DNA of 64,000 nucleotides, taken from NCBI GenBank assembly GCA_028826165.1, contig JAPDFW010000146.1:43843-107842 (forward strand), read 5' to 3'. How positions within the stretch are numbered: position 1 is the stretch's first letter; every line of letters begins with the position of its first letter. Positions 47,001-57,714 of the stretch are shown here, piece after piece. Under the pieces are notes generated by a model. The model did not search any database. It was not told where the DNA came from and was given only the letters and a program-made list of their open reading frames with translations. Source of the DNA: Anaeramoeba ignava. Taxonomy: Eukaryota; Metamonada; Anaeramoebidae. The translations under genes and the position numbers were made by a program.

Positions 47001-47589
47001 AAATATTGATTTATTACCAATTCATTGAAGAATCATTTCTTGCAATTTTTGCAATTGAAATGGAAACTTGAGTTGCAATCTAAATGTGTTTTTAAATTGA
47101 AGAATTTTTGTAAAAAATATTGTTTTATTTTGTTTTATTTAAAAAGATTTTAAACCCGAAAATCTTCATCTGTAAACATTTCTAATAAACGATTAGTGAT
47201 GTTTTCTTTTTCTTCATTTGAAATTGTAAATCTAATCCAATTAAATTTTAAAAATTTAAAGAGAAATTTATTTAACAAAAAAAAAATTTACAATGAATTT
47301 TTTCTTATAAATTTGTTTAAAGAATTTTTTAATAAAATGGATGCTAAAAGTCTTTTTGGTGAAGGGATTTGATTATTTGAAATGAATTCCTTTTTGAAAA
47401 AAAAAATAGATTATTTATAAATTATATTTAATTTTTTTTCTTTTTTTTTTTTTTTACAGTAAGTAAAAAAGAAAATCCATTTTGTTGAGATAAATGAGTT
47501 AATTGATTTTCAGATTCTTGAATAAGTTGAAAATTTTCACTTAAAATATTATCAAAAAGAATTGAAATTGTTTGTAATTTTTGATTCAT
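44084..47589 (-). CDS. Importin-beta family transport receptor (importin-11-like)
   Basis: Exons on the minus strand are 47589-47458, 47389-47292, 47231-47156, 47079-47018 and 46961-44084, joining with no correction to 1,081 residues. The N-terminus shows the importin-beta N-terminal pattern (PSPKRLLASILLKNSL, SNEEKENITNRLLEMF, SISIAKIARND). All-helical HEAT-like repeats run through the rest. The central text LDEWKENPENF and IRRIFWLVEQFATQI are typical of importin-11/Kap120, whose cargo includes ubiquitin-conjugating enzymes and ribosomal proteins. Length is close to IPO11 (~975) and Kap120 (~1,030). The four introns are 60-76 bases and repeat-free, unlike those of its neighbours. A sister such as importin-9 cannot be excluded. 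Upstream lies the CATTTTT promoter pattern. Confidence 0.75.
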
Positions 47590-47591
47590 TA

Positions 47592-47640
47592 ATTTAAAAA
47601 TGAAAAATGAAAAATGAAAAAAATGAAAAAAATGAAAAGA
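47592..47640 (-). promoter_or_regulatory. CATTTTT-repeat promoter of the importin gene
   Basis: On the minus strand, TTTTTCAT is repeated about five times within 60 bases upstream of the ATG at 47589. It is the clearest instance of the recurrent start-proximal motif. Confidence 0.5.
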
Positions 47641-47783
47641 AAAATTTTGATTTTAATTTTGATTTTAAATTTAATTTGGAATTTTAATTTTGATTTTAAT
47701 TTTGATTTTGATTTTAATTTTGAATTTTGATTTTAATTTTAATTTTAATTTTAAAATGAATTTGGAATTTTAATTTGGAATTT

Positions 47784-48176
47784 TTAAAGCTTGTCGAAAA
47801 CGTCGTTTAATTTCTTTAAAACTACTTCAGCAACTCCATTCATTTTTGAATTATTCGCAATTCCAAAATATTTGATTGGATCAGGAAAGAGTAAAAAAAT
47901 TTCATCAGATCCTTTATCTTTTCTTAAAGCAGCATGACAAGGAAGAAGAGCAAGTGAATCAGGATCTGCTCGAAGAAAACCAGCAGCATATTCAGGATAG
48001 CAAAAAGTAATTACTAAACAGTCTCCAAAATCTTCATTCAATGCAGCTTTAACGCTTTTACAAATTCTTGCTTGTGCTAATACTATAAGATCGCAAGATT
48101 TAAGTGCTTCAATTACTGTTTCTAATGCTTTTTCAAAATCTGTTTCTTTTAATTTTTTTTTTAAAACGAAAGTCAT
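47784..48176 (-). CDS. DUF302-domain protein, copy 1
   Basis: Intact single exon of 130 residues. The pattern matches DUF302 (TT1751-like fold): LKETDFEKALETVIEALKS at the start, ICKSVKAALNEDFGDCLVI, CYPEYAAGFLRADPDSLALLPCHA and a final LKKLNDVFDKL. DUF302 proteins are mostly bacterial and archaeal, with unknown biochemistry; some occur fused to redox or sulfur-related domains. The family's LLPC cysteine is kept. It has neither introns nor low-complexity sequence, unlike most neighbours, which would fit acquisition from a prokaryote followed by codon amelioration. It is a tandem paralogue of the next gene, in the same orientation. Confidence 0.8.
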   Translation of the reverse strand: MTFVLKKKLKETDFEKALETVIEALKSCDLIVLAQARICKSVKAALNEDFGDCLVITFCYPEYAAGFLRADPDSLALLPCHAALRKDKGSDEIFLLFPDPIKYFGIANNSKMNGVAEVVLKKLNDVFDKL

Positions 48177-48493
48177 TTTTTTATGTTGACTTGAATTAAA
48201 AAAAGAAAATAAAAAATGATTTAGAAAAAAATCAAATTAAAAAAAGCAAAAAAAAAAAGCAAAAAAAAAATTTTTTTTATTTTAATTTTTTATCCCTTTA
48301 CTTTTTAATTAAAAAATAAAATAATAAAATAATAAAATAATTTTAAAATTGATTATCTTCTTTTTATTTAAAAAATATTCTTTGTTTCAAAGTTTTTTTT
48401 TTGAATAAAAAAAAAGAAGATTAAAAAAGAAAAAAAAAATTGGAAAAAAAAGAAAAGAAAAAAAAAATGGAAAAAATGAACTGAAAAGTAATT

Positions 48494-48886
48494 TTAAATT
48501 TTATCGAAAACTTCTTTTAATTTCTCACTAACAATTTCACCAAGTTCATCAATTTTACTTTGATTTGCAATTTTTAAGTAATTAATTGGTTCAAGAGTTA
48601 AACATAAAATTTCTTCAGATCCTTTATCTTTTTTCACAGTTACATTACAGGGAAGTAAAGTAACTGCATTTGGATCAACTTGAAGAGTACTAAATGCAAT
48701 TTTGGGAAAACAGGCATTAATGATCATAACTTGTCCAATATCTTCATTTAATTTTGCTTTAATTACATCACTAAGTTTGATTTGGGATAAAATTCCAAAT
48801 CCAGTTGATTTAAGTGCTTCTAATACTGTTTCTAATCCTTTCTCAAATACTGTTTCTTTAAGTTTTTTTGATAAAAAATAAGCCAT
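48494..48886 (-). CDS. DUF302-domain protein, copy 2
   Basis: Intact single exon of 130 residues, the same length as copy 1. Shared words are LKET.FEKGLETVLEALKS, KAKLNEDIGQVMII, ACFPKIAFSTLQVDPNAVTLLPCN, KKDKGSEEI and LKEVFDKI. Copy 2 keeps the more canonical DUF302 text (ACFPK...ADP/VDP...LLPCNV), so copy 1 looks the more diverged. Function is not known for the family. There is no signal peptide or membrane segment, so it should be soluble. The spacer of ~317 bases between copies is plain A/T and carries the T-tract promoter pattern. Confidence 0.82.
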   Translation of the reverse strand: MAYFLSKKLKETVFEKGLETVLEALKSTGFGILSQIKLSDVIKAKLNEDIGQVMIINACFPKIAFSTLQVDPNAVTLLPCNVTVKKDKGSEEILCLTLEPINYLKIANQSKIDELGEIVSEKLKEVFDKI

Positions 48887-49275
48887 TTGATTAAATTTAA
48901 AATTTAAAAAAAAAATTTAAAAAAAAAATGAAAAGAAAAAAATGAAAAAATTTTTTTTGAATTAAAAAATTCGCTGGCAAAATAATTTAAAGATTTAATG
49001 ATGAGTAATTATTTAATTTAAAATAGATTTTTTATTGTGATTTTTGTTTTTAGATAATTTGATCAAATAAATAAGATAAAATTAAAAATTAAAATTAAAA
49101 ATTAATAAAGGGGTTATTTTTGGATTTTAATAAAAAATTTTGCTTTTTTTAATATTTGGGGGTATTTTGAATATTAAAAAAAAAATTTAATTAAATTTGA
49201 AATCTTTTTGATCTAAAAAGAAAAAGCAACATAATTAATAAAAATAATAATTTTTTGGATTTTCTATTTTAGATT
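48887..49275. other. Intergenic, promoter side of DUF302 copy 2
   Basis: ATGAAAAGAAAAAAATGAAAAA (TTTTTCAT on the coding strand) lies just upstream of 48886. The rest is unstructured A/T with no gene. Confidence 0.5.
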
Positions 49276-49278
49276 TAT

Positions 49279-50925
49279 AATGATATTTATATTTATATTG
49301 ATATTTATATTTATATTTATATTTATATTGATATTTATATTGATATTTATATTAATATTAATATTGATATTTATATTTATATTGATATTTATATTGATAT
49401 TGATATTTATATTTATATTTATATTTATATTAATATTTATATTTATAATTATATTGATATTGATATTGATATTGATATTTATATTGATATTTATATTGAT
49501 ATTGATATTGATATTGATATTTATATTGATATTGATATTGATATTGATATTGATATTTATATTGATATTGATATTTATATTTATATTGATATTGATATTG
49601 ATATTGATATTTATATTGATATTGATATTGATATTTATATTGATATTGATATTGATATTGATATTGATATTTATATTGATATTTATATTTATATTGATAT
49701 TTATATTGATATTGATATTTATATTTATATTGATATTGATATTGATATTGATATTTATATTGATATTGATATTGATATTTATATTTATATTGATATTGAT
49801 ATTGATATTGATATTGATATTTATATTTATATTTATATTTATATTGATATTGATATTTATATTGATATTGATATTGATATTGATATTTATATTGATATTG
49901 ATATTGATATTGATATTTATATTGATATTGATATTGATATTGATATTGATATTGATATTGATATTTATATTTATATTTATATTTATATTTATATTTATAT
50001 TGATATTGATATTGTAATATTTATATTGATATTGATATTGATATTGATATTGATATTGATATTTTATATTTATATTGATATTGATATTAATATTTATATT
50101 GATATTGATATTGATATTGATATTTGATATTTATATTGATATTGATATTGATATTTTATATTGATATTGATATTGATATTGATATATTTATATTTATATT
50201 TATATTTATATTTATATTTATATTTTATATTTATATTTTATATTTATATTTTATATTTATATTTTATATTTATATTTATATTTTATATTTATATTTTATA
50301 TTTATATATTTATATTTATATTTATATTTTATATTTATATTTATATTTATATTTACATTTATATTTATATTTATATTTATATTTATATTTATATTTATAT
50401 TTATATTTCATATTTATATTTATATTTATATTTTATTTTTATATTTATATTTTATATTTTATATTTTTATATTTATGTTTATATATTTATATTTATATTT
50501 ATATTTATATTTATATTTATATTTATATTTATATTTATATTTATATTTATATTTATATTTATATTTTATATTTATAATTATATTTATATTTATATTTTAT
50601 ATTTATATTTATATTTATATTTTATATTGATATTTATATTGATATGACATTTATATTGATATTGATATTGATATTGATATTTATATTGATATTGATATTT
50701 ATATTGATATTTATATTGATATTTATATTGATATTTATATTTATATTTATATTGATATTGATATTGATATTGATATTGATATTGATATTGATATTGATAT
50801 TGATATTGATATTGATATTGATATTGATATTGATATTGATATTGATATTGATATTGATATTGATATTGATATTGATATTGATATTGATATTGATATTGAT
50901 ATTGATATTGATATTGATATTGATT
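49279..50925. repeat. 1.6 kb of TATTGA/TATTTA hexamer repeat
   Basis: The intergenic stretch is built from interspersed TATTGA and TATTTA hexamers. Higher-order clustering is visible: mixed to 50160, nearly pure TATTTA to 50620, then nearly pure TATTGA at 50745-50925. Every frame is open over long spans, but the translations are repeats only (ILIFIL, YLYLYL, INININ). It abuts the 3' end of the RCC1-BTB gene. Confidence 0.9.
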
Positions 50926-52782
50926 TTAAAAAATAGAACAATTATTTTTTTGAATTTGATTTTGATTTTCATTTTCAATTTCAATTTCATTTTCAAATTG
51001 ATTTTGATTTTGATTTTGATTTTGATTATTAAATTTCCTAATTAATAAATCAAATAAATTTGGATTTGTTTGATTTAATTGAAAATAATCAATTCCAATT
51101 TGAATTTCATCAATTATTTCTTGTGTAATTTGAATTCCTTCTTTAATTTGATTTGAATAAATCCAATATTCAAATATTTGAAATGATTTATTACTTAATT
51201 CACTATAATCTGTAACTTTATTAGATGTATCTTCAGTTACAGATAAAAACATTCCTCGATATAATTCACTTCTCATTATTAATATTAATTTTGGAAATTT
51301 ATATTGTTTTTCTTTTCTTTCAATAATGAAATCATTTCCATTTTCATTTTCATTTAAATAAATTCTTTTCATTGTTTCTTCAATTTTTTCATTGGAATTT
51401 ATAATTTCTTTAATTTCAGAATATAATTTTGGATTAATTTTGGAATTGTTTGAATAAATCATTTCAAATATTTGATTTGATTCTTTAATTGATTTATTTG
51501 AAATAATTTCTTGAAGTTTTTCAATTTGATTTTGATTTTGATTTAATCTATATTTCAATATTAATTTATGAGCTTCAATTATTTCTCCATTTTCTGTTTT
51601 AAATGAAATATCACAAAATTCTTTTCTTCTAAATAGTTTTATCAAATCTTCTTCAAGATTGGAAAAAGGAGGAGAATAATAAAGAAATGATCTTTGATAT
51701 CCACAAAGAACATGATAATTGGAAATATTTTCATTAAATCTTAATTTAGGAAGTTCAATTTGAATTGGAATTAATTGATATTTTGTATCTCCAGTTCCTA
51801 ATTGACCATAAGAATTACTTCCAAATACTATTAATTTTGAATTTGATGTTAAAATCAAAGTATGTGTATTTCCAACAGAAAATTCAAGAATATTATCATC
51901 ATTTTCAAATAAAGATGATTTAATTTCAGTAAATTCATAAGTATTTTCATTTTTGCCAAGTCCATTTAATTGATATTCTCCACATGAATAAAGTTTTCTT
52001 TTTGGATTTTCATCTTCATTTTCAATCAACATTACTGAAAAAGCATATCCACATTGAATATCAATTATTTCACCTTTTGGAATATTTTGGATTTTGGTTA
52101 ATTTTTGGATTTCTGATTGTTCTTTTCTTGATTCTCCTAATCCAACTTGACCATAATTGTTATATCCGCATCCAAATAATTCTTGATTTGAATTCAAAAG
52201 AAAAACATGATAAGAAGTATTTCCTGAAAATATTTTAGAAACATTTTTCATCATTAAAATTGGTTTTTCTGTTTCATAAAGTGTTTTAGAATCAAAACCA
52301 AGTTGGCCATAATTATTTGAACCAATTCCATAAGCATTTTGATTTGAAGTTAATAAGTAAATTGAATTAGCAGAACAAACAATATCTTGAATTATTCTAT
52401 CATTTGGATCTTCAATTAATGATGAAATATTGATAAATTCTTTTGGATTTTCTGAATTAATATCTTTTCCTTTGGCAAATACATTTCCTTCTATTGTTAA
52501 AATAGCTTCATTTCCAAAACCAACAGTTACTTTTTGAATATTTTCTTCAAATTGGATTTTTGAAGGATTTTGATTTGAATCATTTTCATTTAGATATTCT
52601 ATTGCTTTTCCATTTTTAAAAAGGAAAATTGTTGAAAAATCTCCTGATGAAATTTGTTTAATTTGTTTTTCATTTTCATTTTCATTTTCAAATTTAAATT
52701 GAATTGGTTTTTTTATTTCATTTGGTTCATTTTTGAAAAGTTTTGGATATTTATTTAAACCAAAAAATAAACAATCATTCAT
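50926..52782 (-). CDS. RCC1-repeat–BTB protein with a CAAX-like end
   Basis: Intact single exon, 618 residues. RCC1-type blades are seen at AYGIGSNNYGQLGF, LFGCGYNNYGQVGLG, LYSCGEYQLNGLGKNE and LIVFGSNSYGQLGTGD, followed by two BTB-like modules (EFCDISFKTENGEIIEAHKL from ~388; FIIERKEKQYKFPKLILIMR with SELYRGMFLSVTED from ~500). BTB proteins of this layout often act as cullin-3 adaptors; RCC1 blades bind protein or GTPase partners. The C-terminus is NNCSIF, a possible CAAX prenylation box after an Asn/Gln/Glu tail. A partial copy lies 250 bases upstream. Similar architectures are multicopy in Anaeramoeba-type genomes, which is family knowledge, not shown here. Confidence 0.85.
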   Translation of the reverse strand: MNDCLFFGLNKYPKLFKNEPNEIKKPIQFKFENENENEKQIKQISSGDFSTIFLFKNGKAIEYLNENDSNQNPSKIQFEENIQKVTVGFGNEAILTIEGNVFAKGKDINSENPKEFINISSLIEDPNDRIIQDIVCSANSIYLLTSNQNAYGIGSNNYGQLGFDSKTLYETEKPILMMKNVSKIFSGNTSYHVFLLNSNQELFGCGYNNYGQVGLGESRKEQSEIQKLTKIQNIPKGEIIDIQCGYAFSVMLIENEDENPKRKLYSCGEYQLNGLGKNENTYEFTEIKSSLFENDDNILEFSVGNTHTLILTSNSKLIVFGSNSYGQLGTGDTKYQLIPIQIELPKLRFNENISNYHVLCGYQRSFLYYSPPFSNLEEDLIKLFRRKEFCDISFKTENGEIIEAHKLILKYRLNQNQNQIEKLQEIISNKSIKESNQIFEMIYSNNSKINPKLYSEIKEIINSNEKIEETMKRIYLNENENGNDFIIERKEKQYKFPKLILIMRSELYRGMFLSVTEDTSNKVTDYSELSNKSFQIFEYWIYSNQIKEGIQITQEIIDEIQIGIDYFQLNQTNPNLFDLLIRKFNNQNQNQNQNQFENEIEIENENQNQIQKNNCSIF

Positions 52783-53040
52783 TTTAAAAAAGAAAAAAAA
52801 TGAAAAAATGAAAAATGGAATTTTAATTTTGATTTTAATTTTAATTTTAATTTTAATTTTGATTTTAATTTTGATTTTGATTTTAATTTTAATTTTAATT
52901 TTAATTTTAATTTTAATTTTAATTTTAATTTTAATTTTAATTTTAATTTTAATTTTAATTTTGATTTTAATTTTGAATTTGATCTTGATTTTAATTTTAA
53001 TTTTAATTTTAATTTTGATTTTAATTTTGATTTTAATTTT
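52783..53040. repeat. TTTTAA/TTTTGA repeat before the RCC1-BTB start
   Basis: ATGAAAAA (TTTTTCAT) promoter elements lie at 52800-52815. A TTTTAA/TTTTGA tandem repeat then runs up to the truncated copy. Confidence 0.8.
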
Positions 53041-53360
53041 GATTATTAAATTTGATAATTAATAAATCAAATAAATTTGGATTTGTTTGATTTAATTGAA
53101 AATAATCAATTCCAATTTGAATTTCATCAATAATTTCTTGTGTAATTTCAATTTCATCTTTAATTTGATTTGAATAAATCCAATATTCAAATATTTGAAA
53201 TGATTTATTACTTAATTCACTATAATCTGTAACTTTATTAGAAGTATCATTTGTTACAGATAAAAACATTCCTCGATATAATTCACTTCTCATTATTAAT
53301 ATTAATTTTGGAAATTTATATTGTTTTTCTTTTCTTTCAATAATAAAATCTTTTTCATTA
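53041..53360 (-). pseudogene. Truncated duplicate of the RCC1-BTB C-terminus
   Basis: Minus-strand text is nearly identical to the last ~115 codons of the neighbouring gene (SELYRGMFLSVTNDTSNKV, SFQIFEYWIYSNQIKDEIE, LNQTNPNLFDLLI). It starts abruptly at the FIIERKEKQYKFPK module and has no RCC1 part. The downstream Asn/Gln tail has become TTTTAA/TTTTGA repeat, and the CSIF end is lost. There is no start context. It is a gene fragment, possibly the origin or the remnant of a tandem duplication. Confidence 0.8.
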
Positions 53361-53640
53361 ATTTATTTCAAAAATAAAATCAATATTATTAAATAATTAA
53401 ATTTAAAATCAATTCTATTTTATATATTTTATCAACATTTATTTATTTAAAATAATATAAAATTATTCCCAATAATTTAATAAAATTAATAAAATATTTT
53501 AATTAATTTATTTCAAAAATGAAATCAAGAATATTAAATAATTAGATTTGAAATTAATTCTAATTTATATATTTTATTAACATTTCTTTATTTAAAATAA
53601 TATAAAATTATTCCCAATAATTTAATAAAATTGATAAGAA
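53361..53640. repeat. Two tandem ~140-base copies
   Basis: The segment beginning TTCAAAAATAAAATC near 53367 is repeated near 53511, sharing AAAATTATTCCCAATAATTT and neighbouring text with scattered substitutions. 53641-53963 holds no recognisable feature. Confidence 0.7.
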
Positions 53641-53963
53641 AATTGAAATATTTTATTAAAAATATAAATGGAATTAAAATAATTTTTAATAATAAATTAG
53701 AATTAATTTTTTTCCTAATTTATCTAATAATAAAGAATTTGAATTTAATTATTATTAATTTCTATTTTCTATTTTCTATTTTTGTTTATTATCAAAGAAC
53801 ACAATTTTTTCATTTCTTTTCCTAAATTTTTAATAATATTTTTAAATTAAATTGAATTGTTTAAAATTTGATTTGTTTCCTTATTTATTGATTTGAAGAA
53901 TTTAATTTGATTGAAGGTAAATGAAAATTGAATTAAATTTGAAAAAAAAATGAAAAATATTTT

Positions 53964-56900
53964 TTAAATGAAATAAGTTTCAAGTTCATCAACAACCCAT
54001 TTATTATAAGAACCAGCTAAATAACTTTGAGCTTCATTTGATTTATATTTAATTCCATTAGGTAGATTATAACAATTACCAAAATTTGAATAACCAGATT
54101 GTAAATTAGAATCTAACTCAATATCACCTATAAATATTTTAATAAGGATAAATAATTAATTTTAATAATAATTAATAATAATTTAATTTGAAATTAATTT
54201 TATTTTAAATTGAAATAATAATATTATTTATTATATTAATATTTTGGATTATTTATTAATTTAATTTTAATTATAATAATAAATATTTATTAAATATAAA
54301 TTATTTACCAACTATTTTAATAAAGATAAATAATTAATTTTAATAATAATTAATAATAATTTAATTTAAAATTAATTTTATTTTAAATTGAAATAATAAT
54401 ATTATTTATTATATTAATATTTTAGATTATTTATTAATTTAATTTTAATTATAATAATAATTATTTATTAAATATAAATTATTTACTCACTATTTTAATA
54501 AAGATAAATAATTAATTTTAATAATAATTAATAATAATTTATTTTAAAATTAATTTTATTTTAAATTTAAATAATAATATTATTTATTATATTAATATTT
54601 TGGATTATTTATTAATTTAATTTTAATTATAATAATAAAATATTTATTAAATATAAATTATTTACCAACTATTTTAATAAAGATAAATAATTAATTTTAA
54701 TAATAATTAATAATAATTTAATTTAAAATTAATTTTATTTTTAAATTGAAATAATAATATTATTTATTATATTAATATTTTGGATTATTTATTAATTTAA
54801 TTTTTAATTATAATAATAAATATTTATTAAATATAAATTATTTACAATCTATTTTAATAAAGATAAATAATTAATTTTAATAATAATTAATAATAATTTA
54901 ATTTAAAATTAATTTTATTTTAAATTTAAATAATAATATTATTTATTATATTAATATTTTGGATTATTTATTAATTTAATTTTAATTATAATAATAAATA
55001 TTTATTAAATATAAATTATTTACAATCTATTTCAATAAAAATAAATAATTAATTTTAATAATAATTAATAATAATTTAATTTAAAATTAATTTTATTTTT
55101 AAATTGAAATAATAATATTATTTATTATATTAATATTTTGGATTATTTATTAATTTAATTTTAATTATAATAATAAATATTTATTAAATATAAATTATTT
55201 ACAATCTATTTTAATAAATATAAATAATTAATTTTAATAATAATTAATAATAATTTAATTTAAAATTAATTTTATTTTAAATTGAAATAATAATATTATT
55301 TATTATATTAATATTTTAGATTATTTATTAATTTAATTTTAATTATAATAATAAATATTTATTAAATATAAATTATTTACTAGCTATTTTAATAAAGATA
55401 AATAATTAATTTTAATAATAATTAATAATAATTTAATTTAAAATTAATTTTAAATTGAAATAATAATATTATTTATTATATTAATATTTTGGATTATTTA
55501 TTAATTTAATTTTAATTATAATAATAAATATTTATTAAATATAAATTTATTTACTATCTATTTTAATAAAGATAAATAATTAATTTTAATAATAATTAAT
55601 AATAATTTAATTTAAAATTAATTTTATTTTAAATTTAAATAATAATATTATTTATTATATTAATATTTTGGATTATTTATTAATTTAATTTTAATTATAA
55701 TAATAAATATTTATTAAATATAAATTATTTATATTTACTTCCAAAAGTTGGACCATCATTTGAACCATAAAAAATTGCATATTTTTCTTCTCCTTGTTTA
55801 ATTGTAAACTTCTCTGGTTTTCTATTTCCTTTATCATTTCTTAATGAAAAAATAAATGCATTTGAATCTTTAATATATCCATAATCACCATAATCATAAC
55901 TCCATTTTGATTTATCATTTGTCCATCCAACTTGAGTAAAACCTCCAAAAATAAAATTATCTTTTGTTTTGATAATAACTAATGTTTTTCCTTTCCCATC
56001 AACTGCTTTATGCCAATTTTGAGAATCAAATCCATCTCTTTTTGCTGAAAACCCTTTTTTCATTTTAGAAAAAAAATCATTATCATTTATCCATTCTTGT
56101 AATTTCTTAACATATTCTTTATCTTTAATAATTTCTGAATCTGAAAATTGAGGTAAAATCTTCAATAATTTATTTTGATTTTGATTTTGATTTTCAATTT
56201 CTTTTTCAAATGATAATTTAATATTTTGGATTTCTTCATCTTTTTGTTTGAGAATCTTTTCTTTCTCTTCAATTTCTTTTTTGAGTTTCTCTTGAATCTC
56301 TTTATTTTCTTTTTCTTTCTTTTTATTTTCTTTCTCTTTCTTTTTATTTTCTTTCTCTTTCTTTTCAATTTCTTGTTTTTGATTTTGATTTTCAGATTCA
56401 AATGATTTAATTCTTTTATCTCTTCTTTTAATTTTCTTATCTTTTTCTTTGATTTTTGTTTGATTTTCTTGATCTTGAATTTCAAAAATAGTTCTTTCAA
56501 AATGAATTAAAAAAGAATTTGGAAGAAAAATATCAAATTGTTTTAATTTATCAAAATCTTGTTTTGAAATTGAATCTTTATCAAATAATGAAAAAAAAGA
56601 ATGAAATAATCTTTTCTTTGCATTCATTTTGTGTTTATATTTCCTTAATTTTTGATTTCTTTTTTTAATCCAATTATTTAAAAATTGAAAAAAATCAAAT
56701 TGAAAAATTTCTTTTTTTTCTTGTTTAAATTGAATAAATTTGATAATTTCTTCTTTAGTTAAATTGAATAAATTCTCATTATTTTGAATTTGGGAAAAAT
56801 TTTGATTTATTAATTCAAAACATTTTATTTCAATTTCATTTGAATTTAAATTTCGATTTTGGAATAAAAATTGGAAAAAATTTGAATAATTAATTGAATT

Positions 56901-57321
56901 TAAAATTTTTTTTTGAATAATTTCTTTCAATAAATTTAATTTAAAATAAATTGAAATTTCCAATAATTGGAGAAGATTTTCTTGATTCTCAAAAGAAATA
57001 TTTCCATAATAAATATAACTCAAAATTGATTCCATTTCTTTTTTATTAAATTGATTTAAAAAAATAGAAAGAGATTCTTGCCTTAATGACTCATTAAAAA
57101 GGAGATCTTGAAGATAAAATTGATTTATGAACTTTAATTTCAAAAGGATTTGATTTATTCTCAACAAAAATTGAAAAATCTTTAAATGAATTTCCATTTA
57201 AAAGGTTTGAATAATCTTTAATTAAATTTTTTGTTACTTTTTTTTCTAAATTTTTCATTTCATTTTCATTTTGATTTGCATTTGCATTTTCAATTTGGTT
57301 ATTATTATTATTATTATCCAT
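53964..57321 (-). CDS. BTB–TLDc domain protein
   Basis: Exons on the minus strand are 57321-55739 and 54127-53964, joined in phase 1 (PTFG | SDIELDSNL), 581 residues. It starts with an Asn-rich leader and a BTB domain (FSIFVENKSNPFEIKVHKSI, NKKEMESILSYIYYGNISF), then a BACK-like helical part. A Lys/Glu coiled coil (~270-370) leads into a TLDc domain (GFSAKRDGFDSQNWHKAVDG, NFIFGGFTQVGW, AFIFSLRND, YAIFYGSNDGPTFG, GYSNFGNCYN, YLAGSYNKWVVDELETYFI). TLDc domains appear in oxidation-resistance proteins and V-ATPase regulators; BTB suggests ubiquitin-ligase adaptor or self-assembly use. One extra T in a T5 run (plus-strand A5 57096-57100) must be removed to join SSRSPF to NESLRQES. The intron is a remarkable tandem array. 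Confidence 0.87.
54128..55738 (-). repeat. Nine-unit tandem array of intron-like units inside the TLDc intron
   Basis: A 1,611-base intron composed of about nine units of 174-180 bases. On the minus strand each unit begins GTAAATAATTTATA and ends ATTAAAATAG. Units are separated by exactly 3 bases, at 54309, 54487, 54666, 54846, 55024, 55203, 55381 and 55555. Each unit is therefore a complete GT–AG intron. Spacers on the minus strand read TTG, TGA, TTG, ATT, ATT, ATT, CTA and ATA. Confidence 0.9.
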
Positions 57322-57420
57322 TTTGTTTTTTGTTTTTGTTTTTGTGTTTTTGTTTTTGTTTTTGTTTAAAAAAAAAAGGAAAAAAATGAAAAAAAAAATT
57401 TATAAAAAAAAATTTAAAAA
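57322..57420 (-). promoter_or_regulatory. BTB-TLDc promoter region
   Basis: On the minus strand, TTTTTTTCATTTTTTTCC and a run of AAACAAAAAC units precede the ATG at 57321, the same T/CA pattern as elsewhere. Confidence 0.4.
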
Positions 57421-57714
57421 TAAAAAAAGTGGATTTTGAAAATAAATAAAAATATAAAAAATAAGAATAAATTTAAATTAATAATTAATTTAATTTTATT
57501 TTTAATTTATTATTTTAAATTAATTTATTAATAAATTATTATTATTTTTTATTAATTTTTATTATTAAAAAAAAAAGGAAAATTATTTTAATTTAATTTT
57601 TAATTTAATTTTTTTTTTGGAATTTAAAAATTATTAATAAATTTAAATTTTAAAACAAATTTCCAAATTAATATTAATTCAATTTAATTCAAAAAAAAGA
57701 TAAAATTTTAATTT

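Noticed and set aside
47232-47291. Apparent frame break in the importin N-terminus
   Set aside because: A 60-base phase-2 GT–AG intron joins NSL to FTISNEE without any correction.
49279-51045. Hydrophobic reading frames (ILIFIL, YLYLYL) suggesting membrane proteins
   Set aside because: Pure TATTGA/TATTTA hexamer translation; all frames are open, with no start context or non-repeat sequence.
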